Shown here in pieces: positions 21,201 to 32,383 of a stretch of 64,000 nt of DNA. Source of the DNA: Kondoa malvinella (Eukaryota > Basidiomycota > Agaricostilbomycetes > Agaricostilbales > Kondoaceae); contig BCIM01000010.1 in assembly GCA_039545315.1 (NCBI GenBank), positions 62,001 through 126,000 of the forward strand. Direction: 5' to 3'. The position numbers and the translations under genes were made by a program. A model generated the notes under the pieces. The model searched no databases and was not told the origin of the DNA. It saw nothing but the letters and a program-made list of their open reading frames with translations. Position 1 is the stretch's first letter; every line of letters begins with the position of its first letter.

Positions 21201-23082
21201 TCCAGAAGCTATCAGACTACTATCATCCGTTTTCAGCAGATCAAAGGAGCCGTCTTCTGAATTCGGAGCAAAATAGGAAGTCTTGTCGTCAGCGCTTGCG
21301 ATCAATAACGGTTTCGAGTTGATATTGAGCATGGAGAGTGAGGCGTGATCGATGTTGTCACACGAAAAGTCCAACTTGCGTTTCTTTCGCGGAGACAGAC
21401 CTCGCTAGACACGAAGCGTCAGCCAACGGTTTGGGAAGTGATGTTTGCACTAACGTGAAAGACAGTCAGACCACCATTGGCTATACCTCCAGTACATGCC
21501 ACCAACTCGGGTTGGCTCTGTTAACCAAGTTCCTGATTGAGCGCACGGACACGCAAGACAAGAACCAGGCTCACATTATCTGCAACAGCACCAACAGCCA
21601 TATCTCTAATAGCACCGTATCCCTCTAAAGAGTCCGTACACCGCAACAAAGGATCCTTGGCCGCACTATGCGCCGCCGCTTTCGGCACCACCAATCGCTT
21701 GACTTTACTTTCGCTCGCGCCATACAAATCATCCTCTTCTGAATCAGAATCACTTTCCCCGCCTTGATCCATCTCTACATCGCCTACTTCCCGGTCGGAT
21801 TCAGCATAAGCATTGTATTTGAGCAAAGCACCACTGCCGACTATGCTGCCAACGAAAACATGATCTCGACCGACTAATTCTGCGCAGCTTGGTATGGTGC
21901 CTGTACCGATAGGTTGTTCGTTGTTTGCGATCGTGATTTCGGACAAAGTTCGACCATCTCGGCGGAAAAGCAGGTTAAAGATGGCGCCGTTGCTGAGGAA
22001 GAGCAGAGCGTTCAAAGTGGAAGTAAAGACGAGGGAGCAGTTCTCCAAGCTCATGTTGGGCGTCGAAGCTGATGGCATGGGTAGACCTGGGGTATTGATG
22101 CCATTCGAAGTCTTGTCGTGCCAGGCATTGAATGGTTTAGCGATAATCTTGCCTGCTTGATCAACGTGAATGACTGCATTACCGCTAACGACGAGAAGAC
22201 CGCCGAGTTCTTTAGGGCATGGATAGACTTGGCGAGCGTCGTAAGGTAGGCCGGTGCTAAGTGTAGAAGCGGTGGGTGAAATGTTGGAAATGATGGCATG
22301 CGAATGTGATTCAGACAGGTCGAGGGTCAGGATAAGGAGTGAAGTCGAATCTCGTGCTACTGTGCCTTCTAGCCGACCAGTCCAGGTAGGTTGTGTCGAG
22401 TAGAGAACAGCTACAGTCGGTTCGTTAAAGCCAGGTAGGAAGCAGTAATCGTGCACGAAGAGCAGAGCAGGTAGCAGTGCCGATAGATTGATCAAGAACG
22501 AGCCAGAATAGGGCAATGATTCGACTGCGCTTGACTGGGTTTCCAGTGCGTCCTGAAACAAGGGTAGGACTGCGAGAGTAGGCGTCGTAGCTGCCAGAAG
22601 CAGCGAGGCGCATCTTGATGTTGGGTCAGCGCGTAAGAGAGGGTGTCTAGGTAGAGGATTCGGCAGCTGTCACAATGTAAGCGTTACATGACAGGTCAAC
22701 ATGGGCAAATTGAGCTCACCAATTGCGGCAGACGTTCAAAGGAGTGCAAAGAGATGGTCGCCAACGTATGGGTCGCAGCATCCCACTCTAGCAAGCTGAA
22801 CTTTGCAGACTTGAACGAGATCAACAGCCTATGCAGACCATCTTTGGCAGAGTCCAAAATCTTGACTCGAGCCAATCCAGTAACGACACCGTGCAAGATC
22901 TTGGACTGGACATGCACCAGCGTGCCATCTTCTACGTTCAGCTGAAATATTTGCAAATAGTTGTTTCTAGCGACGACCAGATTTCGACTGCCTTTCTTGA
23001 GCAGCGTGGAAGGACATAGTCTCAGGCCAACAGCAAAGTCCTGTCCGCTCGGAGGCAGCGATGTGTTGTGTATCGCTTGCAT
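18270..23082 (-). CDS. CFT1: Cleavage and polyadenylation factor subunit Cft1 (CPSF160)
   Basis: The start at 23082 reads MQAIHNTSLPPSGQDFAVGL, then SRNLVVARNNYLQIFQLNVE, DGLHRLLISFKSAKFSLLEW and TISLHSFERL, matching the N-terminal beta-propeller of CPSF160/Cft1. A central acidic insert (about 20790-20840) precedes long exons of beta-propeller type, including LRIIEYNP-like VVRIIEYNPASQYYLSLPLF near 18850. The C-terminus has RRNLDLLT-like sequence and ends NLLNLKGPW. At about 1,350 residues it has the right size. The protein is the large scaffold of the pre-mRNA 3'-end processing complex and helps read the poly(A) signal. It has about a dozen short introns. Internal exon limits were not all resolved. 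Confidence 0.9.
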
Positions 23083-23334
23083 CGCTCAAGGTAGGCGCAT
23101 AGCTGTTTGGACGTTTTGGCAAGACCGTCGAGACTACATATCATGCAACTGGCCGTCTGCGATACCTCTTCTCTGTTGCTCTCTTGCTTCTCTATATGTC
23201 TCTGTAGACTGCAGCTTTTCGGTAATTGCCCTGTTCCCGTGCTTGGGTCTATGCCCGAATTTTGCCCTACAGAGGCATCTAGTACTGCTCTCGCCCACCT
23301 TCTCACCAAAGTCTATCGCTCTACACTCGTGCAC

Positions 23335-23604
23335 ATGGCGCTCGCGAAGAAGACTGCAAATTCGTTGAAACAGCGTGTGAAGGTGTCGCGCAAACAAGTG
23401 CCGGGACGATTCAAGTGAGTATGTCGTTCTTTCGCTGCCAGTCAAAGCTGAAGGCCTATAGAAGTCCGGTGGCCATCTGGCGACCAATCTTATCGTTCTC
23501 AATCCGTAATAATCGAGCAGAAGTCGCTACTCGATGTTTGGTCTCAAGATTCTCCCACGCCATCAGTCGAAAGCTACCCTACGAGTTACTTTGCGTGCCA
23601 TTAG
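23335..23604 (+). CDS. Small basic orphan protein
   Basis: ATG at 23335 gives MALAKKTANSLKQRVKVSRK QVPGRF. A 39-nt GT-AG intron then joins to KPIEVRWPSGDQSYRSQS and a Ser-rich end, about 76 residues. Basic at the N-terminus, acidic and Ser-rich after. No family recognised. It is divergent from CFT1, with about 250 bp between starts. Confidence 0.4.
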
Positions 23605-23779
23605 ATTCCGCAGGCATTGACGAGGAAGTTTTTCTTACCTCTCTTCGTATCCTGGTCAAGCATGTGGTCACCCGGATTTGGATCGTGTTGGATACCTCCT
23701 ACAATGCGAAGCCGGCACCTTGAGCCTGATGCACTGAAGGAAGCTTAGAAAGCAACGCAGCAAACATTGTGCCCGCTCT

Positions 23780-24980
23780 TTGGGTTTCTTTGGCTTCCAA
23801 GCACCGCCGTCCAAATTCAATGGTCGCACGTTTCCCAACGAGATCTGGCTCTTCTCTATTATACCTGCTCTCGACCTGTCTAGTCTGGTCTATCTTGCTG
23901 TGACTTGCAAGGAACTACGCCGACTGTGTGAGGTCGATAGAGACGACTTGATCAAGAGCGATGAACAGAGAGCGCGAGACAAAGACAGCATCTGGGGAAA
24001 GCGAGCCCATAAATATGGTTTCACCAGATCGCTTGGAATGGACAGGGACTTCTCGTGGTGGAATTTGTGTTGGGGCTTGACGGATCATGCATCGTACTGC
24101 GATGAATGTAGTGAACTATTTGCGAATCATTTTCTCTTGCAGCTGCTGCTGTACTTTGCTTATAAAGATCCCAGAATTGTCAGATGAAAATTGGAATGGC
24201 GAAAGGTGCGATCATTGATGTATCAAGTCATCGCTGATGTTGCATTCTCGGATGTCAGGCAAAACACGAGGAGGCCGCCGAGCAGAAGTCGATATCATCG
24301 AAAGACTGCATCATCAGAAGACTGACAGGTTACTCGCCGATTACCAAGTTCGCTACGATACGGAGAAAATAGAACGTTCAACCATCGGGGAAGAACACTG
24401 GGAAACCTTACGAGCTGACAAATGGCAGATATGAAGAGGATATACGACTCGACTGGCACATTGTCATCTACAGTCTTATCCCGACCACAAGGCTTATTCG
24501 TAAGGTCCGCTGCGAGATAGTTGATCCCAGAGTACCGAATGAACCGGAAGGTGGCCTGCGGTATGCCAAATTGCAAAAGAAGGGTGTATACAACAAGACG
24601 GGTATATCAACGCTAGAATTGATGACTGCGGGAGCTGACTGGGATGGTACGTCGTAGCATGGAGTATTCCTCCTTGGCTCATTGGTAATCTGTAGTTGAG
24701 ATTCCACCAGGAGCAAGATTTCGCCAATATGCTGATTTCGTGGGCATGGAATTATACGAAAAGGTGAGGCCGGCGCGCTTGTAAGCACCGCAGCATAAGC
24801 TGATTAGTAATCTCACAGACCGTATACTTCTTCTGGAGACCGTGCGGCGATGAGTGGTATTATTTGGATAAGTCGGACGAGCTTATCGGATTTGAAGAGG
24901 GTGAGGTAGAGTGGCAAGAGGAAGAAGCATATGAGTGCGATTATAGCACACCCTGGCCATGCGTTATTCAACCCTATTGA
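23780..24980 (+). CDS. Putative F-box-like protein
   Basis: The first clear exon has FNGRTFPNEIWLFSIIPALD LSSLVYLAVTCKELRRLCEV, a typical F-box pattern (lP.Eiw..I...l....l..l..vck.l). After introns come LTNGRYEEDIRLDWHIVIYS and RLIRKVRCEIVDPRVPNEPE, then RFRQYADFVGMELYEK and TVYFFWRPCGDEWYYLD, ending in an acidic tail, CDYSTPWPCVIQPY. F-box proteins recruit substrates to SCF ubiquitin ligases. No ATG lies in frame before the F-box, so the true start is probably in an upstream exon; the given start is the beginning of the supported frame. Confidence 0.6.
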
Positions 24981-25814
24981 AGGCCATGCTGTAGAGCGAG
25001 TAGAAATGCATGATTAACCGAACGATTCGTCTATCACTCGCTCACGATATTCAAACTAGCCTGCAAAGCAGCAGGAACCAATGTGATTGGTGTTCGGACA
25101 GTGCCAGGGCAAAAAAAAATGGGGAACACAACTGCTAATAGACCAGTATGGGGCTAAGATTTTGGGGTAAGCGACTGAAACAGCCGGATGTAGGCTGTTA
25201 ACTTACATCGAACCCATGATCTCGCCCTGGCAACTCTAAAGCTGTTCTAGGAGGGGCGCGCCGTCTTGAAATCACGCCATAATCAGGTTGAAGGCTATCC
25301 AACGGCATAGCAAAGCTTACACCACTTGGCCAACCGGCCCCGCAAGTAAAAGCAGGGGTCAGATGAAATTTTCTGATGAAAACCGCTTGCACAAGTTTTC
25401 AAATTATCCCTAAAACAGTAATTCTGTAGATTTCTACAGCATTTGCTAATCGATCTTTTAAGTTCTGTAAAATCGACTTGATAGCAAACGCCCAATCTCC
25501 TTCCATGTCTTTGTGCAGAACCAATTGAGCTGATCATAGCCCATGCTGATGCCTGTTTGCTGGTGACCGCTCTGAGGCCTGAAGGGATGTTTGTTTATCC
25601 GTGTCCCTTAACATTATGGATCGAAGGCTTTGAATATCCAATGAAGCTTCTTCCTGCAGCGGAGAGTGTACTTGATCTATGCGCTGCAAAAACTCGCCAG
25701 CAGGCGCGTGGACTGAGGCAGCGCAGGTCGCCCCTGCAAGCTGAACGCCAACTCTTGGCGACCAGAGATTCGTTAAAATCGACAATGCGCCCTTCTGTAT
25801 TTGTAAAATGCTGC
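24981..25814. other. Gene-poor stretch, possibly decayed sequence
   Basis: About 830 bp with only short, unconvincing frames on both strands and an A-run near 25112. It follows the decayed PMS1 C-terminus on the minus strand. Fragments that could be worn PMS1 sequence exist at about 25700-25800, but I cannot align them confidently. On the minus strand, A-box-like (25322-25332) and B-box-like (25204-25214) motifs resemble tRNA promoter elements, but no cloverleaf can be folded. Confidence 0.4.
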
Positions 25815-25973
25815 TTACCAAAGTTCCCGCTGAGATGCCAATACAGTGTCGGCTTGCAATGATTTAAAGTTGAATTTTCCATCCGACGCGTGCTGATCAA
25901 CCAGGAAAAGGTCATCTTCTACCCCAGCATCATTATCTTTGAGAGGTGTTGGACGTTGGGCGATAATGAAGCC
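25815..25973 (-). pseudogene. Decayed C-terminal endonuclease segment of PMS1
   Basis: On the minus strand, 25973-25815 reads GFIIAQRPTPLKDNDAGVED, then DLFLVDQHASDGKFNFKSL and TVLASQREL. This is the PMS1/PMS2 C-terminal region (GFII....DLFivDQHAsDE). The endonuclease motif DQHAx2Ex4E has Gly and Lys in place of both Glu residues. Immediately before GFII, in the same frame, stands a TAG, where family members have the GQFNL strand. No downstream sequence matching the ending of PMS1 (the CPHGRPT block) was found. This supports loss of the nuclease domain rather than a normal exon. Confidence 0.6.
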
Positions 25974-25986
25974 CTACTTGGGAAAC

Positions 25987-28142
25987 TTAGAGCGCTCGAG
26001 GTTCGACTCTTGACAACTGACTTTGCGATTCGGCATTGTCTGGACTTGTTGATTCATGCGAGCTGGCTTGTGAGTTGGTCGGCCACAAGACGGAGCTAGA
26101 AGTTCGCTGCGAGTGATACTGCTGGTCAGGCACTTGAGGATGACTGGACATGTTAACTTCATCGTCATCCGGATCTGTATTTGCTATGCCAGCTTGAACC
26201 ATCGGCAGATCATCGAGAGATGGAATATCATGCGTGTTCCACATAGCTGACGCGGTATTGACAGAGCCAGTGATTCGAGGCGGAGACTCAGAAATGTCTA
26301 GCCGAACAGAGTCTACTGCTGCTGGACATTCTTGCGACAAAAAATGACCGACATATCGAAAGAAACGAGTACTTGTAACTCTTCATCTGCTCGATCCGTA
26401 GACTCGTTGCGAGGAACAAATTGATCTGTCTCATCTGATGGGTCGCTCGGAGTCGCAAAGACCTGAGGGCTTTCTCTTTGGATAGGCTTGACTTCGGTTT
26501 GCCTTTGCATTTCGGATTGCCATGGGCGATTGAGCTCTACTTCATCTTCAGAATCGTTCACTGCGACCGGGGACGATTGTTTGCGGCGCTTGGCATTGGG
26601 CGGCGGCGTAGGCGGACAAGGACCGACAGACCTGGTTGGTTGGTTGGACGCCTGAAGTAGCTTGTGATAAGTCAATGGCTGAATTGTCTTGATCTTTCGC
26701 AGGCATTTCCTGACCGAACAACGGAGAAGGAGAGCGACGCTGGTCGGCTTGAGTAGAGAATGCATGACGCACCACCCAATTGCAAAGTCAAGGCAGTCTG
26801 TAGAGACAACTAGGAACATGCGTCAATGAAAGGTACAACGTACTTCCAATGCATCGAGTACGTTGTTCTCGCTCTGCAAGAGTACAGTTCTCTTATCCGG
26901 GCTGACGTTTACATCAAGCTCGTCTGTTTACAGCCCTGTCAATACCATATTTGCAGGCCTTGCGCAACATACCAAGCGGTAAGGTAATGTTGACGAGCAG
27001 AGCAGGGCATTCTTTCGGGTTCATGTTACGATAGGTCTCGTTAAATGCTTTCTGAAGCTGCAGATAATCAACAATTCAATAAGCTCAGAAGGGACTCTAA
27101 GATTCAAAGACCTCGTCAGAGTGAAAGGGTCGACAATTGACAGAGAGGAACTGGCGATGAGAAGAAGTGCGACCCGACCCAGAAATAGGTTTCGAAATCA
27201 AGCCATTGACCTTGATTGCACTGAAAACATATCGCATCAGCTGCAAGAAACATCCGTCCGTAGCACGTCCTACAGTATACGCGACTTTAGACCTCGCAGG
27301 GCCGACTTCTCAGGCTCCACTTGAAACTCAAAGTCCACGAAGAGCAGCTAAAGCTTTCGCTTCAAAGATTGCCGCAAAGTTCTGACGAAGTGATATGCTA
27401 CCCAACGTCTTCACATGATGGGTCTTCTTGCTTGAAATTGTTCATTCAATCAAGATAGCACGAGACGAGGAAGTAAGGCAACGACAAAGCAGCAAAGAAG
27501 TCGTAGCTCACAGAGCGAGCTGCTGACGATTGAGATGCGATACTGCCATCGGAAGCAAAGACGACGAGCGATCCGCGTGGTTGTTTGCCTTCGACGCATG
27601 TAGTCAAGCGAACTCTGTCGACAGAGCACAGGCTGTGGAAAGCTTCTCCTCTGAATCCAAAAGACGAGACACCTTGGAGCGCTTCGAAAGAGTCCAGCTT
27701 AGAGGTGAAGGATCTCTGGCCTGACAGCATTCTCAATCAAACATTGCGCTTCCACTATTAAGCAGCTTACCTATAGTATCAAAGCCCTCGGACATGATGC
27801 CTGTGCCATCGTCTACCACTTCGATCGCGTCTAAACCGTAGTTCTTCAGCCGATTTTCTGTGTACAGAGTTCAGCAAGTGTAGATGGTAGATGCAGTCTG
27901 CCAAACCAACCTGTGCTCTTGCCTCCAGCATCCAGGCTGTTCTCGATAAGCTCTTTGACTGGAATGTAGCTTCAGCACAAAATCTAGTTGCGCCGGAATG
28001 CTTACCAGCGCTTTGCAGATCTAAGATGACCTGGGGTCGAGAAGTCAATCCTCGGATAGAGGCTTGGTCAATGGCTACTATGCGAATCAGATGCTGTTCA
28101 ACACGCGCTCATAGTGATACGCATACCCTTGATGGTAGCCAT
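25987..28142 (-). CDS. PMS1: MutL homologue PMS1, apparently truncated
   Basis: The start at 28142 gives MATIK, then AIDQASIRGLTSRPQVILDL QSA and VKELIENSLDAGGKS, the first GHL ATPase motif. KNYGLDAIEVVDDGTGI replaces the usual DNGSGI. TSKLDSFEALQGVSSFGFRG EAF carries the GFRGEA motif, and further exons give NGLISKPISG, RQFLSVNCRPF and LDVNVSPDKRTVLLQSE, which identify PMS1. A Ser/Asp-rich linker follows to the stop at 25987. PMS1 pairs with MLH1 in mismatch repair. Several conserved positions are changed (DNG to DDG; NGRP to NCRP) and the C-terminal dimerisation/endonuclease part is missing or decayed downstream, so function is doubtful. Exons between 27150 and 27480 are partly unresolved. 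Confidence 0.75.
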
Positions 28143-28348
28143 TCTTTAGTGCATGACGCTCATGGCAAAGTTCAACAAACGCTCAAGCGCGACAACATCA
28201 GCAAGGCGACCGGAAGGAACAGACGCAAGTGCAGATGCAAAGTACAGATGATTGTGTGCTGGATATCTAATTACTGAAACATGCTGCGTAAGGCATGCAA
28301 ACCGAACTAATCTCCTAGAAACCTAAATTACTCAATGCAAGAAATCAT

Positions 28349-29773
28349 CTACTGAAGGAATGTAGCCAGCCCATGCGCTTGAATCTGTTCAGCTGGAAGC
28401 TTTCGAAGCAGCGAGACCAGCTTCTCCTGAGTATCGGCCATGAGCGGCTTGCTGTCTTCACTGGCTGCCTTTGCCTGCTGCTCAAGTACTGTCGCCATGA
28501 GACGCAAGAAGGTATCTGTATGCGCAGGTGCTTCGCCATTCTGGAGCATGTATGTCAACGCTTCGAAAATTTTGACCTGCAAGAATTCAGTCAGCTGGAA
28601 TGGATCGACTCTGACTGGTAGATGATCGAGGAAAATCGGTGACACCTTCGAGACAGCAAAGATCAGCTGAATTTGACTCTTCGACTGTAGACTTACCTGC
28701 TCTAGAGGAACAGCGTCAACACTCTGCAAGATGAGACGCGCAACAGCTCCGTAGGCATTGTCGCAGGCTTGATTTGAATTTGGCTTATTAGACGAGAAGA
28801 AGGAGTCGGGTTGACCGGAAAAGACGAAGATGAATAGCCGACATTTGAAGACGCTCGCTCAAGATCTTGCTGATGTTGTAGAGACGATGGGATAAGATTA
28901 CCGGCCTGATGTACTCGAGGTTGCTGGAAAGAATCCAAGACGGAATTGCGCGCAGTGACTTGGTCAAGCTGGTTTATTGGTTCCGTGTTTGGTGATCTCG
29001 ATGCAGATGAACGAGCATAGTAAGGAGGTGCGCTGCTGTTGGACGATCCGGGTATAGCGAGAAGACCTGCACAAAAAAGATCAATACACAGGCAGGAAGG
29101 AAGCAAAAAGCGAATCACCTTGCTGGGTCTGCATAGCAGATGCTGACTGCTGAACAGCCGGCTGCGCGACAGTTTCTATAAGCTGCTCGACCTGGGCTGC
29201 ATGACCATGTTGACTTTGATAGCGGCCGTCAGGCTGGCGCGTGACTGGTACATTTCGTGCCGTAGCGGTGCTATTGGACCGCAACTGCTGTTGTACTGCT
29301 GCTGTTGTACTGGAGCTGGTGTAGTAGCAGCCGTTAAAGAGCAGGTGGAAGAGGGTGATTGAAAAAATTTGGCATAGTCAAAAGTAGCAGGATCGATGAG
29401 GCCGCTTTCGAGGCCGGCAGTGACTGCTCGGCTCTTGCAAGGAAAGCATTGGCAGGAAGCCATGAAAGAGACTTGTATAGAGCAGGAAGAGCTTCGATCC
29501 AGAGCAAGATAAGAGCAGATTCTAGAACGATGGGGCTGAAACGATGTGACAGCATAACTGAGCACTATGACTAATGTGAAAGACTTGTCTGCAAGCTTCC
29601 CGAGGCCATAGCAGAAAAGAAGACCTAAAGCGGCCAGATGAGGAGAATCGGCGAGTTCAGCAATTTCAGCCAGCAGCTGTTTTTCGGCCAGTACAGGTTC
29701 GTAAGCGCCAGACCAGTGCAGTAGGCGGCATCTTGAGCATATCGGCCACTGTATCGTGCTGAGCGAAAAACAT
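28349..29773 (-). CDS. Gln/Ser-rich protein, unrecognised
   Basis: The proposed start at 29773 gives MFFAQHDTVADMLKMPPTAL, then EIAELADSPHLAALGLLFCY and after an intron SPIVLESALILLWIEALPAL YKSLSWLPANAFLARAEQ. A Gln/Ser-rich middle follows (VQQQLRSNSTATARNVPV; VHQAGNLIPSSLQHQQDLE). The end is helical: DNAYGAVARLILQSVDAVPL EQ, VSPIFLDHLPVRVDPFQL and KIFEALTYMLQNGEAPAH, stopping after GLATFLQ. The last part resembles the HEAT repeats at the end of importin-4/Kap123-type karyopherins, but the rest does not, and the gene is far too short for one. It may be two genes or a fusion. Confidence 0.45.
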
Positions 29774-29927
29774 TATTATCGTCGCTTTTGTCCAAGAGCG
29801 CTGGCCATATTTGAAACTCAAACACCGGGTTGCACCTAAATCACTGTTATCACTGTAATCACAAACCGTTACTCCTTTCAGGTCCTCGGACTACTGCTCT
29901 TGTGTGCTACGTGACTGCTTGTTGACA

Positions 29928-31556
29928 ATGGCAAACGAAGTCACAAGTCTCGATCTGGCTCTCATCGCAGCTGGCTTGAGAGGTCATCCGACTGTTCAAG
30001 GCGACTACGCAAACGCTGAATGGTACAAGCGAAGATTTCTTGATACCACCAAAATGGTCGATGATCCATCTCCAGAGCAGCATCACAACATTCTGCTGGC
30101 TTTTCCGTTATTCGATATTAATCAACTATCCATTGGTCAACGGCTGGCTGTCCAATTCATCCCGGGAATTGCCTCGGAACACAAAGAGAGGGCGCGACGC
30201 TCCCTCGAAAGCGACCCGCTCGCGCTAGCAGCGCATTTGTCTCAAATGGCTGTCCGGCTGCCGAACTCTTCCACGGCGTCTTCCATCGAAACTTTAACGG
30301 ATAACAATACGGCTCTGCCAGAGCACTTGCTGGCGCAGTCAACAGATCGTCGACTGCTGTGTGATCTCAAAAGCGACTCTACCGCTTACCAAACGCTTCT
30401 TTCTGCTTGTGCGCCAAATACGATAGCCTTCCTCAGGTTTGCAGTTCAACACGTACCACTCGGCGTGCTCAGAACACCTCAACCGCCACACGCTTACTCA
30501 TACCACCAGTCTGATAAATCAGTCCGCATCAACCGCTATCTCGAATCGGTGCCCAAGCGGATAATGTATCCAACTGGTCTTCGCCCTGTACTCATCAACA
30601 ACATCCAGCATGACTCAAATGATCAGTCCATAATCTTTCAGTTTGCCCCTCTCACGACACATTGTCACGGCGAACTTCAGGGCGGTTTGAACATGTCTAC
30701 AGAAGAACGACAACTATGGGCGCCTTTCTCACCTGCAATGGAAGGATACACAGACCCTTTGGAACCGCTTGAGGTGAAAGAATCATTGATAAGAGGCACA
30801 ACGGTTTGGTGCGGTGAGTCAGTAGAGGCGAAATTGCATGATTCAGGTCAAGTTTCGGTAAAAGCAAGCTATGTCGTTCTTCATTTAGTAGATATCCGGT
30901 CTGATGATGTCAAAAGGACTGACGAAGCATCGTAAATCACCCAACGGCTTGGAGCCCTCGTCATACTCACGCTACACAACCTACAAAGCCTCAATCAAGC
31001 AGTCCGCCGCCGAATTGCTCAACGCAGGCCCTTATGCAAGTGACAATCATGGTAACGACGAAGTAGGACGGAGAGACGGTAGTGACAATGACGATGGAGG
31101 AGAGCAAGGATCAAAGGATCGTCAGAAGGAGTCTAAAAAGAGGGATGCAGCAAATAGGGCCAAAGGAGACAGCGAGCAGGCAGGAGAAAGTGACGAGGAC
31201 AGTGGCTCGACAACAGAGGAGTGCGAATCAAATGATAGTCTGAGTTTGGGGAATGAGGAAGCCGGTGACTATTTCCTCTTGAACGCAAGGCCAGCGCTCA
31301 TATCTGGCCAGATACACCCAATACCAGCTGGAACAGTAGCGATATCAAGTCTCTGACTAGTCAACCATGGTCAATGAGCACATCAGCCACCGAAATAATA
31401 ATCACTGACCTGGTCTTCGACCTGAATGAGATTGATTATGATCTGGTGTCCTGGACAACCGATCTGATAGCAGAAATCAAGAGCAATGCAGCAGAAATGA
31501 TCGAAGCAAGCGACGAATGGGATGGAGTGTTCGAAAGTGATAAGGTCTTTTGGTAA
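29928..31556 (+). CDS. Acidic orphan protein
   Basis: ATG at 29928 gives a 300-residue exon starting MANEVTSLDLALIAAGLRGH and including LLSACAPNTIAFLRFAVQHV. A 34-nt intron leads to an exon with a strongly acidic, Ser-rich tract (about 31060-31270: DGSDNDDGGEQGSKDRQKES and similar). A third exon after a 39-nt intron reads TTEIIITDLVFDLNEIDYDL and ends SDKVFW. No family recognised. The acidic tract is typical of nuclear or chromatin-associated proteins, but that is weak evidence. It starts 154 bp from the divergent Gln/Ser-rich gene. Confidence 0.6.
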
Positions 31557-31654
31557 TTGTCGGAAAAGCAAAGGAAGGACATTTGATGCTCAGCTTTGAT
31601 GGTCATCGGTTCGCAAAGTTGTCCTGTAGGGAATGGAGAATTCTGGGACGGTGA

Positions 31655-32158
31655 TCAGCTGAGGTTAGTGATCAATCTTGGTTCAGGAATGGGATTGGAA
31701 GAGTGAAGCAGCCGGTTTAGGGCAGAAACAGAAGTGAGAGCAGTTCCGCTGAGCGCTCTGGGTGCAAGCAGAGTAGGCAGGATCGCTTCAAGAGGACAGG
31801 GAGAACTAAATGGCTGTATGATGTCTCGACGTGTGGAATGCATGAGTGATACAATGTTACCAGTGAAGTCTTCTACCCCTTGATCAGCCATTTCAGACAC
31901 TCCAAGCGCTTTATGCCTCCAAGGACTTTCTGCAGAATACTCTGCAACCTGTTGCACATCCGACCAATCCTCAGACTTGTGCGAACGCATATGAGAGACA
32001 CAGACGCTGTCGCAGGGCAATACGCCGAGTGTGCCACATTTCAACCGGAACTCGATTGCAAAGTCATCTTGCAACGATGGAGAAGGACGAGCGCGATATT
32101 GACAGCTTATAGGAGCACGCAGCAGGCACAAGATCTTGCCATTGCGAGAGAAGCACAT
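31655..32158 (-). CDS. Hypothetical protein, single open frame
   Basis: A 167-codon frame reads MCFSRNGKILCLLRAPISCQ at the start and ends SNPIPEPRLITNLS. No domain is visible. An overlapping plus-strand frame (31880-32221) competes. It is kept only because the frame is long for this intron-dense genome. Confidence 0.3.
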   Translation of the reverse strand: MCFSRNGKILCLLRAPISCQYRARPSPSLQDDFAIEFRLKCGTLGVLPCDSVCVSHMRSHKSEDWSDVQQVAEYSAESPWRHKALGVSEMADQGVEDFTGNIVSLMHSTRRDIIQPFSSPCPLEAILPTLLAPRALSGTALTSVSALNRLLHSSNPIPEPRLITNLS

Positions 32159-32383
32159 AGAAAGGCAGTGACATGCGATCGTAGCCGAATTATATCTGGA
32201 GATTTCGAGAGCACAGAGTAGACTTTTGCTGATTCACAAGCCACGGAAACAATGTACACAGCCGAGAAAGAGAGCGTAGGTATTCTTCCGACTGTATGCC
32301 AAGCGCGAGCTCCGAGTCTTGACCATTGTTGTTCAGCTTTGCAGTTATATTGCGCTTGCTCTTCTCCATCCAAGCTTTCCTAT

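Noticed and set aside
21537..22160. Plus-strand open frames inside CFT1 (for example 21537-21767, 21894-22160)
   Set aside because: They are antisense to strongly conserved Cft1 exons and are shadows of them.
25200..25345. Possible tRNA gene on the minus strand
   Set aside because: A-box and B-box-like words are present, but acceptor, D and T stems do not pair, so I do not call a tRNA.
31880..32221. Plus-strand frame of 113 codons
   Set aside because: It overlaps a longer minus-strand frame and has no recognisable features; neither is well supported.
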